Origin: Telopea speciosissima
Taxonomy: Eukaryota > Streptophyta > Magnoliopsida > Proteales > Proteaceae
Assembly: GCF_018873765.1 (NCBI RefSeq)
Contig: NC_057916.1
Span: forward strand, 25,901,001-25,965,000
Reading direction: 5' to 3'
Length of the DNA stretch: 64,000 nt
The notes under the pieces are model-generated. The model was not told where the DNA came from, ran no database searches, and saw nothing but the letters and a program-made list of their open reading frames with translations. Shown here piece by piece: positions 47,953 to 59,600 of the stretch (position 1 is the stretch's first letter; each line of letters begins with the position of its first letter). The position numbers and the translations under genes are program-made.

Positions 47953-48346
47953 ATGGCAGATGGATTTGCAGAGACATCCCTTGGAGCATTTCCAGAGGCT
48001 GATGCGGTAGCAGAATTAAATCCAGGCCTGAACAAGAATTTGCAAGCCGATGCCACTCCTGCAGAAATAGCAGCTACATCCAAGGACATCAAGGTTTTCT
48101 TCTCTCTAGTTCTCTTTTTTTTTTTTCTTGTATAAAAAAAAAAAAGAAAAGCTAACTTGCAGGTTGCAGCTCTTAAATAAACGAATTTCATGGATTTTTT
48201 TGAAGGAACAAGCAGATATAGCAAGGAACAAAAAGAATGAAAAAGACGGAGTCCAGAAGCTGAAATCAGCGGTTATAATATCCGGTGTGGTGGTGGCGGT
48301 GATCGGAGCCATCTTTGCCATAACCAAGAAATTGAGAGAGAAATAA
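47953..48346 (+). CDS. Small protein with C-terminal membrane segment, function unknown, 2 exons
   Basis: Exons 47953-48093 and 48206-48346 join in phase 0 through a GT-AG intron (93 aa). The N-terminal half is acidic and Ala-rich (MADGFAETSLGAFPEADAVA, then ELNPGLNKNLQADATPAEIA). A charged linker (EQADIARNKKNEKDGVQKLK) leads to a single hydrophobic segment, SAVIISGVVVAVIGAIFAI at about residues 68-86, and a basic tail TKKLREK. This is the layout of a tail-anchored protein with the N-terminus in the cytosol, but the target membrane cannot be told. I do not recognise a named family. The gene model is supported by two equal-length open exons, a good donor AAG|GTTTTC and acceptor GAAG|GAA, a purine-rich leader and an A/T-rich 3' flank. 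It lies 1.2 kb downstream of cpSRP54 on the same strand. Confidence 0.75.
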
Positions 48347-48950
48347 GTTGCAATCTATTATCCTTTCGATTACCTGCGAAACGATTCTACTCCAGACGTT
48401 TTTTTTCTTGTCCTTTCTTTTAAGAGATCCGAGATCAGAATTTATTTGTTTCGGATAATATTAAATATGTTATCTTTCTTTCTTTTTTATTTTTCCTCTT
48501 TTTTTAAGCCTTGTAATTTTGTGAAACAGTTTGATGAGTTGTGTTTTTGAGTTCTATAAAAAACGCCGAGCGTTTTATTAGTGATTATAAAATCATTCAT
48601 AGCTCACCATCACTATTCGCTTTTGTTCGTTTGACATTATTTTTAAGATGCTTTTTTTCTGGCCATCGTGTGATTGGTTCTGAGTGGTGGGTTTATAAAT
48701 GTGTATGGTAATACTTGTAAATGTAACCTAATTAGTTGTTTACACTGTTTCACATATCGGATCGGTCGATTCGATTCCAATCCAAATCGGCCGTGTCTGA
48801 TCTCGATTCTGGATTTTCTGAAGCAGCTCATTCTAGAGTTTTTGAGGTCGGATCGCTACAATTTTCAGATTTGAGAGACCGATTCTAATCCAGATTGAGG
48901 ATTATTTCGATCCTAGATTCTGAAAGTCCTTGCTAATTAGTAATTATCCA
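48347..48950. other. 3' flank of the 93-aa gene
   Basis: The first ~250 bp (T-rich, with aataatatt and ttgtaattttgtga words) is a plausible 3' UTR. From 48755 to 48930 there are repeated gatcgg and ccgattc words that may be a decayed repeat. Confidence 0.4.
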
Positions 48951-49134
48951 TTCATTCTAGGATCTGGCTCTTCTTAGGGAGCTCAGTGCCTAGTGAGAGC
49001 CCAGGGGTATCCAAGGGCTGGACTGTACTACACACATTTTGATACAAACTTAGGGATGTGTGCACCACAATCCAATGGCTGGATGCTCCTTGGGCGTACT
49101 GGGCTCTTTGGAGAGGAGCTCTATCCTTCATTCT
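48951..49134. mobile_element. Foldback MITE with 8-bp duplication (48959-49126), family F3
   Basis: Ends AGGATCTGGCTCTTCTTAGG and (reverse) GGATAGAGCTCCTCTCCAAA pair imperfectly, and the arms continue with gggcattgg-like words. The duplication TTCATTCT is perfect (48951-48958, 49127-49134). Length 168 bp. Same start as the element at 30928. Confidence 0.8.
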
Positions 49135-49599
49135 ATTCCTCTATTCCCAAATATTATTGATGATTCTACACCATTGACAATTATTTAGTGATGCTTTACC
49201 CTACTTTGGTATGGGAATTTTCACTTGTATCTCTTAGGTAAGGATGGAGCACTGGAGCTACAACCCCTTTTTATCCATTGGAGAGGCACATAACATTACC
49301 AACCCCAACCTATACCCATTGCCACCCCTACTGATCATATTAATTGTTGTCTGATCTAGTTTGGGGCAATTACTATCACTTCCTTATACTAACCCTATAT
49401 TGACTAAAACTCTCCTATTCTTCAACTTCTTCTCCGATTCTTCCAAGAAATTCAACTTCTATATTTTCTTCTCCCTTGGTATTTTTAAAACTCCAAATTA
49501 CCCTTAAATGACATCCTAGCTTAGACTAAAGAGGGTTGAAAAAGATCACTATCAAGAGCAAGTATCCCCTATCACACATGATGACCAGTTTGATAGCTA

Positions 49600-50330
49600 G
49601 AGGGTACAAGGGTCTTTTCTAAAATTAGCCTTAGGTCTGCGTACCATCAGGTGAAGATTAGGAAGGAAGATATCCTGAAGATTGCATTTAGAACTCACTA
49701 AGGACATTATGAGTTTCTAGTGATGTCATTCAGGTTGACGAATATCCCAACAATATTTATGGACTTGATGAATAGGATTTTCTATGAGTTCTTAGACCGA
49801 TTTGTTATTGTCTCCATTGATGATATCTTGGTTTATTTCAAGAGTGAGGAAGATTGAGAGAGAACCAGTTATTCACCAAGCTCAACAAGAGTGATTTCTG
49901 GTTGAATCAGATAAATGTTTTGGGAAATATGATTTCTGAAGATGGCATTTCGGTGGATCCCAACAAGATAGAGGCTGTGAATAATTGGAGCAGACCAATC
50001 AGTGTGACAGATATCCAAGATTTCTTAGGATTGGCTGGATATTATAGGAGATTCATTGAAGGGTTTTCTAGCATTGCCGTTCCCTTTTTCAAGTTGACAA
50101 AGAAGAATGTACTATTTAAGTGGACCGAGAAATGTGAAGAGAGCTTTAGGGATTTGAAGCAAAAGTTAACTATAACACCAATGCTTACTTTACCTTCGGG
50201 CTCAAAGGGGTTAGTGATCTATAGTAATGCATTGTAAAAGAGGCTTGGTTGTGTTTTTATGCGGTATGGGAAGGTAGTAGTCGATGCCATCTTTTCAATT
50301 AAATCATATGAGCAGAACTACCCCAGACAT
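49600..50330 (+). mobile_element. Ty3/gypsy retrotransposon fossil (reverse transcriptase and RNase H region)
   Basis: Recognisable pol words include [32 protein letters not shown], then NVLGNMISEDGISVDPNKIE, DFLGLAGYYRRFIEGFSSIA and FKWTEKCEESFRDLKQKL. This order, with YYRRFI and the following RNase H start, is that of Ty3/gypsy pol. It is an old internal fragment with several breaks; no LTR, PBS or target duplication was found. Confidence 0.8.
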
Positions 50331-50589
50331 TATTTTGAACTCACAACAAATATGCTTGCTAATAAAGATCTGGAGGCACTATCGTTATAGGAAAAAGTAC
50401 GAGATTTTCCCAACAAGAGATGGGGAGAAATGCGCCAAAAATGACTTGGGGCGACCTTTAAAACCCCAAAATGAAGTTGTAGGAAACCAAAGAGGACAGC
50501 TTAGTACGGTGCTCACATTCTTATTGAATCATAATCCATTATCATTATTTATTAAGAGAAAAAACAAAAGGTTAGGAGAAATTATCTAA

Positions 50590-50980
50590 TTTTTTTTTTT
50601 TTTTTCTTTGGGGTTCATTTTACAAAACAAAAATTTTTAGAATCTATCGTTTTGTCTTTTTGGTGGCCTGACGCGTTTCTATTATAATATCACAGATGCT
50701 GTCCAGGGTTGGTATTTTTTTTATTAAAAAAAATAAAAAAGAGTCATGGATTGGGATTTCTTCGTCGTAATGACGTCTAACTACGTGTTTCTCTTATAAT
50801 ATTAGCGTTTATGTTTTAGAGTATGTTATGTAATAATATTACAAGGGTTGGACGGTTATTGCACATCTAATTGTGTCTAGGTACAGTGTCTACGCCTTGC
50901 ATATCACCGAGTGGCGTTCTTTATCCCTAATCTGTAAAACTACAAAGTGAAGAGACTGGCTCAAGTTACTATTCTTGTAG
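50590..50980. other. Intergenic sequence without recognised features
   Basis: A/T-rich sequence with T and A runs. The words tctattataatat and ctcttataatatt recur near 50680 and 50790. Nothing is assigned. Confidence 0.4.
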
Positions 50981-50986
50981 AATTTG

Positions 50987-51150
50987 GATCCTTTGCTTTC
51001 GGCAGCCGCATGGCCAATGTGCAGCCTCACACAGGCATGAGTGAAATGACCACCTCACCCACTGCCCGAGCACCTGCTTGGGTGGGGTCCATGCTCTGCC
51101 TGTGTGAGGCCGCATGCTGGCTGCGTGATTGCACAGACAGAGGATCTTGA
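50987..51150. mobile_element. Foldback MITE
   Basis: GGATCCTTTGC...gcagcctcacacaggc on the left pairs with gcctgtgtgaggccgcatgc...gaggatc on the right. The arms are about 60 bp with mismatches. No clear duplication. Confidence 0.6.
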
Positions 51151-51258
51151 TCATTCTTTGTATGCTTGCAACCATCCACATGGAATCCAGAGGAGTGGAA
51201 TCCATATGGATGATTTGTCAGAAAGAGCCATAAAAAATGGAAACTAGTTTTGTGCGTG

Positions 51259-51751
51259 GGAGTATGGCCTAGAGCCCGGATCATTTCCAATGACATTTAG
51301 AGATCGACTCTTTTGGTTAGTTATTGGAGAGGATATGGCGTGTGTTAGTACTTCCGTGTATTTATTTCTCTTCTCCTTAATACAATGGGGGAGGGGTAGA
51401 GCCGTAGAGGTAGGGATGTAAATGAATAGTCGAAATCCGTTTCCAAATTCGTGTCCGTATCCGTTTAGCACTATCCGAATCCGTTCGAAAACTAAACGGA
51501 TATGGATACGGATAGGCTATAGCTATCCGAAAAGCTATATTTACATGTAAACGGATAAAATATCTGATCCGTATCCGTGTCCGTATCCGTTTAGCATTAT
51601 CCGAATCCGTCCGAAAGCTAATCGGATGCGGATGCGGATATAGTATTATCCGAACTGAATCCGATCCGTTTACATCCCTAGGTAGAGGTATCTTTTCATA
51701 TGGAGAGGAGAGAGATAGAGTCAATGGAGTACTGATGTAGGCCACACTCCC
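51259..51751. mobile_element. Palindromic MITE family F2, opened by a nested hAT-type MITE
   Basis: The outer ends GGGAGTATGGCC (51259) and GATGTAGGCCACACTCCC (ending 51751) and inner words ttctcctta and ggagaggagagagatag match the element at 16674-16802. The inner insertion is 51411-51680. Confidence 0.72.
51403..51688. mobile_element. hAT-type MITE (51411-51680) nested in the F2 element
   Basis: Perfect 12-bp inverted ends TAGGGATGTAAA and TTTACATCCCTA bound a 270-bp element rich in inverted atccgtttagc/ctatccgaatccg words. The 8-bp flanks CGTAGAGG and GGTAGAGG match at 7 of 8 bases. Confidence 0.85.
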
Positions 51752-51827
51752 GGATAGAGATTTATTTATGTTCAAAAAAAATATTCCTAGTTGACTTTGG
51801 ATTTAATCTTTTCCAATTCTCTAATGT

Positions 51828-51997
51828 GTGCAGTACGACAGTTTGAGGTGGAGATGTCGACACTTGATAGTTCGGACATCCAACGGTCCGAACTCATTGA
51901 CTTCCATTTTTTCCTTCTTCTTGAACTTGGCACCATTGGATGTTTGAATTGTCATGTGTCAACATCTCCACCCGGAACTGCCACACAGTCCCTAGCG
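51828..51997. mobile_element. Foldback MITE family F1
   Basis: The left arm GTGGAGATGTCGACACTTGA plus acatccaacggtccgaactc pairs with the right arm containing caccattggatg and tgtcaacatctccac. Related copies: 16855-16935 and 2940-3190. Confidence 0.7.
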
Positions 51998-52486
51998 ATA
52001 TCATGGTCGCCACTTTCTTCCTCGTTCATTTACAGAGCAGCACGAAACAGAACCGACACTCTCTCTCTCTCCCTATTAATATATCTATCCTCTTCAATCA
52101 ACCAATACTAATTCGTCGCACAAATAGAGCTTCTTTAACAGATTTGATTACCAATTCGTCCACAAATAGAGCTTCTTTAACAGATTTGATTCACAATCGC
52201 ATCTACCTATCTATCTTAACCTGCTATCTTCATGGAGTCAAGAATTGGAACTTCAAATTATGACGTGTTTACCAAGTGGCAGATATTAGCCTGGATATTT
52301 TGTTAAGCTTGACACAACACGTCTGTAAATTTTTTAAAATGAACGTTACTGAAAAGGAGGCTAAGAATTGGTTGCCTCTCTCAGTTTAGTTGTTTATTGT
52401 GGTTGCGGGATACAACAAATCCCCCAACGAACAATGAACCATATCGTTTAAACCAACTACAAATTAAATCACACAATGTGTAGGGT

Positions 52487-52600
52487 ACGAGTAGGATCCG
52501 ATTCCTCTAAGTGGGGGTAAGGTGGTACTTTCCGCCGCACTTGTGTGTGGGGCACATGGCAGTACCGGGCAGGCAGAAGTAGAGGAGTCGAATTGGTATG
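52487..52600. mobile_element. Small foldback element
   Basis: CCGATTCCTCTAAGTGGGGG and the right side agaagtagaggagtcgaatt pair, with ggtggtac / gtaccgggc nearer the loop. No clear duplication seen. Confidence 0.5.
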
Positions 52601-52605
52601 AGTAA

Positions 52606-52790
52606 CCTGAGCCTTAATTCATGTTAGTTCAGTTGGTGAGCCGTGGTGCGCTTCGTGCCCATGCTCACCAAGAGGTCTCGAGTTCGAGTCTCTTGGCTGG
52701 TATATTATCCCCTCCCCGGTTCGATCCCCTCCTTCTATCAAATATATATGTACAGCTCCCAATTACCAAAAAAAAACCTGAGCCTTAATT
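52606..52790 (+). mobile_element. tRNA-derived SINE with A tail (52620-52776)
   Basis: The head contains a box A-like TAGTTCAGTTGGTGAGC and a box B-like GAGTTCGAGTCTC at tRNA spacing. An unrelated body and an A9 tail follow. A perfect 14-bp target duplication, CCTGAGCCTTAATT, lies at 52606-52619 and 52777-52790, extending to 16 bp with AA. It differs from the Au SINEs, which end in T runs. The intact tail and duplication suggest a fairly recent insertion. Confidence 0.88.
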
Positions 52791-53633
52791 AATTCATGTG
52801 GAATATTAAGCATAGATATGCTAGTACCTTTACATTATGAAATCAGTAATACTTTATCAAAAAAATGAAATCAGTAATAAATAAACATAGTGATTATTAA
52901 TGAAGATATCAATATTGGAGTAGTTTAAGAACAAAAATGTCATGAGCTATAAAAGGAAACACAATTTGAAATTCTCCTGATTAAGCCCACATTGTTTAAC
53001 CATCAAAAGAGACATTACAGCTTTATAACAAAACCTGATTGGAAGATAGTCCTCGCAAACAAAATAAGCACAACTTTAGAAAGTCACTTGGTTGCAAAGC
53101 ACAATTTGAATTAAAACCACGAAACTACCAAGTATGGTTATCATCTGTAAGGAACAAGCAAGTCTAGGTAGGTTTCAAGAATCAAGAGAGAGGGAAATAA
53201 TAGAAGCCAAGCCATAAATTCCAAATGGAAAACGGTACCAGGGTATCTGGTTCTATCGTGCAGGTGCAGGTGCATGTCATGGGTGTCAACAATGCATTGC
53301 ATGCATCAAACTAGTTGTCATGGCAGCCCCCATATAGCATGAAAGATCTATGGAGGCTGGCATCAGTAGAGGTAGTCCATCATCCATTGTGAACAAGGAA
53401 CTAACAAGGTGTCAACATGGAAACCATCTTTCCTGATTTATGGCATAACCAAATAACCAAAAAGAAACAACATATAAGGGGAATTAAAAAAAACAAAAAA
53501 AAGTCATTAAGTTCTCAACTCTCTGATTTGTGTTCCTCAAGTAGCACGTTCAGAAAGCCTGATAAAGTAGATCCAACCTAACTCAAAAGCCTGACTGCCT
53601 TCACTTGTTCCTCCTTTGAAGCCACCTGACCTC
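52791..53633. other. 3' flank of the IF1-like minus-strand gene
   Basis: The part nearest 53633 should be its 3' UTR. No other gene or clear repeat was found. Confidence 0.45.
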
Positions 53634-56600
53634 TCAATCCTGGACTTCCTCTGGCTTCTTGGAACTTGATTTCAGATACCAGCCCAATGCACCAAGACCA
53701 GTTATGACACCTGCAAGAACTGCATAGTTTCGATTCTTGTCTGTCGATACACCACCAGATGTTGATGATGCAGGGCCACTGGGTTTAGACTCAACAGCTG
53801 ACTCACCAGAGACTGTCGTCGATGTTTCTTCTGGTTTAGGGCCCTGAAAACATGTACAGAATCATGCATACATGAATTCCAGTGGTGTGAATTAACTAAT
53901 AGCAACTAGGTTGCAGTCATAATGTACCAGTAATAGTCTATGCTTATCTACTTTCTCTTATCTAAAAATAACAGAACTGATAGGCAGAGAGAGAAGCCAA
54001 CTAGGGACGTAGATAGGCAATAGGATTTTTTTCAAGTTGCGTACACCCTCCATTAAAAGGATTTAAAACTCAGGATCCATGATCTCTGATCCATCCTGAG
54101 AAGACTGAGTTTGGATGATCCTAGAGAAAACTCGGCAGAAACAGGGGGTAAATTGACAGGGTCAGCCGGTTTTCTTTGCGGTCGGGAGAGGCGGGGGGGA
54201 TAATCAGCAGTGTTTGGTGGATCAGGCACCATGCTCCCTCAGTTGATTCAGCCAAGTTGCCCAATCCGACCCTGATAATTGATACCATGCTCCCGCATTA
54301 TCCCTTGTCAGAAACCAACCCACCTTAGATTGCTGCAGCCATATGACTCAGTGACCAATCAACAACATCCAAGGAGCAAGTCTCACAGGAACATTTTAAT
54401 GATAAACAAAAACTCAATAGGAACCATCTTTTCTTAAAATGTAGTCTGATTAAAATCACGACAGCTAAAAACACTTAAGATAGTCCCAAAATGGTATGTT
54501 GCTCATCAAAACAAAATGGCGGATCAATAAAAGGAGAAGCATAATCATACCTTGCGTGCAAGCTTCTCCAACTTCTCCTGTTCAGTTTTCTGGAGCACAG
54601 AAAAAGCAGGTACTTTAATCTCAGTCAAGCAATAAAAATGTCATAAAAACTTCAGAAGTAGTTAATAAACCAATATGCAAGTCCATGTACTCTGAGAAAT
54701 ACAAAGGTTCAGTTAATATATGGAAATGAAACCCCACTTGGAAGTCAAATCATTCACTCATGCATGAATCGGCAATTCCCACAAGGAGAACAAAAAGCTA
54801 TTGGAAAATATGCTTGCTGCAGGATTAAAAAGCAACATGATAATTGCTCGAACAATACTTGCATTGCTGCAGAGGTCAAGAGTACATGGTTGGCCCATTG
54901 ATAGTATATGCATGAATTTGAATTACACTGCACCAGGCGTCAGGCTTGCGTACAGAAACAAAGGAATTCCATGATCGAACTACCAGAGTGGTCTAAAAAT
55001 CTGAAACCCAAGTGATTCTTTTTGGATTGAACGCTAAAAGTTCATTGTTATTATGGACCTAGCTCATTTAATATTCAATCCAGTAAAACGAAAGAATTAT
55101 AGAACTCGAAAATAGTACATAGGAATATTGCAAATAGATCCATTGCAACACCCATCAAAGGGTATTATTCAAAATCAAAGAAATGACAGGCCCAGACTAA
55201 TGGGTATTTCTTTTATTATCTATTCATCAGGTCCACGTAACTCTTTCATAAGTTGCAGTTGGAGAAAAAATTGTAGTTTATCACACATTTTTAATGATGT
55301 CTCATTATTTGCAACATAGTTTTAAAAACCGGAAAAACTAATGGTCAAAATGGGCATAACTGGGACCACCCACTTTTCTGGTTCAATCCAGGTGTAAAAC
55401 CGCCTTGACAGGAAGGCAGAATCAAATTGGCAGTCTCTGAAAACCGGACAGTTTTTTTGTGAACTGCTCGGTTTGGTTCGCTAGTTTCCCTACTAAAAAT
55501 GAAAATCAAAATGTACACAGATTTGAACCCACAGTCTGTCCCAAATTAAAGCAGCAACTAACCATTGTGCCAAGGATTGAAGTTGCTACTTTAAGTTTCC
55601 CTGTACTTTATTTATTTTTTCTTTTCGATATTTTCAATTTTGTATTTTTTACCAAATTGACCGGCCAAACCCGGTCAAAACCAGAACTGGCTCCTTTTTC
55701 ATTTAATGCCCAGTTCGGTTTTAAAAATATGATTTGCGCTGCTCCCCTTGCACAGTGGGACAGATTCTGATACACTAAAATGGAAGAAGACGTGAAATGT
55801 AAACACTCACGTTTGGTTAAAGATACTCAGACTGCACAGATACATAAGATGTCTTAACATTGATACTAAAAATTGGAAATTTACTGTACTCATTTATAAG
55901 GGAAATTCTGTGCCCAGTGAAATTTTGAACAATTAATTTATTTAATCAAGAATATTCTACTAAATTCATATAAACATGATTATTTTCCTTGTATGCAGAA
56001 CTAAATATAGAAAACTATATGGAAAACATGCAACAACCAGGTTAAATAGAGGAAATCAAACAAAGAAACACATTGGGTGAGGACTAAATCTCCTCTGCTG
56101 CCTAAATGAAACATATAATATTATATTTCAATGAGTAGAGAAGATTACTATTTGAAGTTCATGTGTATTTGCTCTGAACAACCATGCCTAAAGAATGGTA
56201 ATTGTTTTATGAACATCACTATCCTCTGTCAATCAAATGATCCACCATCTTCATCATTGTTCATTCAAGATCACCAAGACACATATACTTTACATTGGCA
56301 ATACTAATAGAGTTTTAACTGTCACTGCAAAATTTTCATCTGTTCTTTTTCACTTTTGATACGGTGACAGGAATTGTGCGAGTCTTTGACATAGTAAACC
56401 CCCAAAATCCCAACATACCGGACATTCAAAAAGTAGCCCAAAAGCAGGACCTATTTTTGTTGGCAAGGGGGGTGGGGGAACAGTTTCCTTACTAAAGGCA
56501 AGGGGTATAAAGATCAGAAGCCACTGCACTGTACAGAGAAGGAAGGTTGACCACCCCATCTTATTACATAACTTCACTCACTTTTTGGGCTAAAGCATGT

Positions 56601-59600
56601 GCCCCTAGAAGCAAAAGTAATAACAAGAAGTCAAATTGTAAATTTTCTTAAACAAATTATGCTCCTATTTCTAATAAATATATCTCCAAAAAAATAAAAG
56701 GATTAAAGATTACAACACTTATTATGCTTTGGCTCTTTTGGGTGGGGGTAGGGTAGATGGACAAGTAGATAAAAATGAATTATTTCACATAGCAAGTGAC
56801 AGGAATTTCAACGTGAATTCATGTGTTCCCATCGTCAACAATAGACTCTATCCCATTCAATCCCCCACATCCAACAGCATCGCTTCCTTTCAATGAAAAC
56901 CCTGTTAGGAAAATCCTAGCCAGAATTCCAGAGATGTGTTTCTGATTCCTGAAAAAGATAAGACGACTTAAACTCTAACTTACCTGATTTATCTGTTCCT
57001 AGGGAATGTCATTTGACAACCACACCAAGCAGGGAAGCAACAGCATCAAATAAGTCAATACCACGTCCATAGTTTTCACGGCAACTAGGCGACCCAAGGC
57101 GTTGGAGGGGCGCCTAGGTGTGTAGTATATGACTATATGTAAAATAGTAATGTCAAAGTGGCAAGGCAAACCAAGGCGGTGGAGGGGTGCCTAAACATCT
57201 ACATGACCAAGGCTCCCAAGTGTCACATTTTATTTCCCTTCTTTTCTAACATTATTTTGTATGCTACAATTTATACCTTATATCATCAAAAATCAACATT
57301 AAGCCACATCAAGTCATCAAAATCAACATTAAGCCACATAAAGTCATAAAAAAATCAACATTAAGTCACATCAAGTCATCAAAAATCAATATTAAACCAC
57401 ATCAAGTCATCAAAAATCAACATAGAACTAGAAGACAGTATAACTGAAGAAGCAAGCTATTGGAAGTTTGAAAAAATCAAAACATACATTTGGTTTATAC
57501 TGTTCTTGAAATTGGTCATTGTCATGGTATACCTAGTTTCACATTTGGTTTATACTATTCTTAGAAAATATAATCTTACCTATAAGTAATTAAACTGTTC
57601 TTGATTTAGAAAAATTTCTTGTTCTCTAAGAAGTTTGACTGGTCAAATGATTTTATTTTTATATGAGACATTTTGTATTAGGTAGAGCACGAAACTAGAT
57701 TTTCAACAAATCCAAGATTGCTTATATCTAATTTATATTGAAGGAGTTGTGTTCCGATCAAACCTCATTTTGTGTGCGTGGATGCTTTCAAAATTGCTCT
57801 GAACAAAAAAAAAATTTGATATCAAAACAAATGAATATTTTACCGCTCTTTTGTTTTTTAGCAATGTTTTACCATATTAAGACTTATGGATTTTTTAGAT
57901 TTGAGAAAAACCACAGCATTAAAAAGTTGAAAATTTCACCTACCGCTGGAAATCCAATTTTTGTTCTTGAATTGGGGGGTTGACTTTTTATCCTTTTGGA
58001 ATTTGATTTTTTAACTACTTTAATTGGGATTCAAATAGGGGGTATTATTTGCTTATTTATGAATAATATCTCAAGTAAATGAAAATATTTACTTAAACGA
58101 TATTTGACATAAATAAAGGCCAAACCTGGTTTGATATCACTGCGACATTCAATAGCATTAAAGGAGACAATCACATGGATCCCAAAAAATCCGTCTGGAC
58201 GCCTAGGCGACATCTTGACAACTATGCTAATCTATGCTATTACAGAACAACCTTGTCTCAAAAACAGGAAAAAAGGGGAAATACAATTTTGTAAGCCTAA
58301 GATCAGAAGGAATTACACAAACAACATAACCAACGAAACAGGGGAAAGCTTTCGGCTGAAAATCTATAGTAGCGGGGCTTATGAGCTAGTTGGGTGTGAA
58401 AAGAACCAACTGAATTGGCCCCTTTTAGCCTCTGAAAATTCACCAAAGAAACAGGGGAAAGCTTTCAGCTTGAAATCTACAGTTGTTGTGCTACCTTGCT
58501 AGTTGGAATTGAAAGGGATCAACTGAATTTGGCACTTTAGCCTCTGAACGTTCACCACTTCACCACCCACGACGGGTGCAGTAGGAGAAGAGCAGGAACC
58601 AATTGAGAGTAGCTACTAAAGACCAAGCCAACTTGCGTTGCAAGTATAGAATTTCAAGGCACTGACAACTTACACCAATTCTTACATAAAAGGTTCACAC
58701 ACTTTAAGGTAGAATGGCTTCCAACATGAAAAGTTGAGCAGTCTTTTCCTTTGCTTTTGTTGAAACAGACACTTTAACTTGCCACTTTACACCTCCCCAT
58801 GAAAAAAAAATTATAGCTGATTTACTGCAAAACAAACAGGCCTACACTACTAAATAAGCTGCAGACTGAGACTATAAGCTTGCCCCTTAAAAACATTAGG
58901 TGGAACATATATCTCATCATATTATGATCTCCCTGATTGATGATGGTCATGAGCACAAGAAGATGCTCTTACATCAGAATATGGGTCTTCAAAATTCTGA
59001 ACCACTTTGCATTTTTCTTTATATTCACTTATATTTTTCCAAAGAACTTCATGAAGAATGAGTTATTCTTCTCTTTCCACAAGGAAAGAGTTGCTTTAGC
59101 CAAGTATTATTTTCCTAGAGAACTACTCCCTTTTAAAGATAAATTAGGCTATGAAGATAGAATGGAAAATTGCTTCACCACCTCACCCTTCCCCTCGCCA
59201 TTGTCAGAAAAATCTGTTCCTAGAGGTACAATTGTCATGTATGAAATACTGAAGGAATGATAAAATTAATTTATGTTAATGGCCACATCTATAAAGAACA
59301 TATGACTTAGACACAAAATTCATATGCAAAGCCAATTAATACCATAACAAGCAATTGCATACATAAAAAATACCCATATACACCTAAGTACATCAACTTT
59401 TTGCGTGAGGCAATTAATACTAATATCTCTTCCTTCTTCTTTTTTCCTTTTCTGATAAATAACGTTTATTTCTTTGTGAACCACTCAAGTAAAATTCCAA
59501 ATTTGGTAGGACACAAGAAGCTGCTTCACAGTGCTACTGGTTCAAAGTGAATGTGATACTCAGTCCCAGTTGGCTATGAAAGGACAAAGACTTTACCACC

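Noticed and set aside
57068-58226. Looked for an 8-bp target duplication
   Set aside because: The flanks ACCACGTC and CTAATCTA do not match, so membership rests only on its ends.
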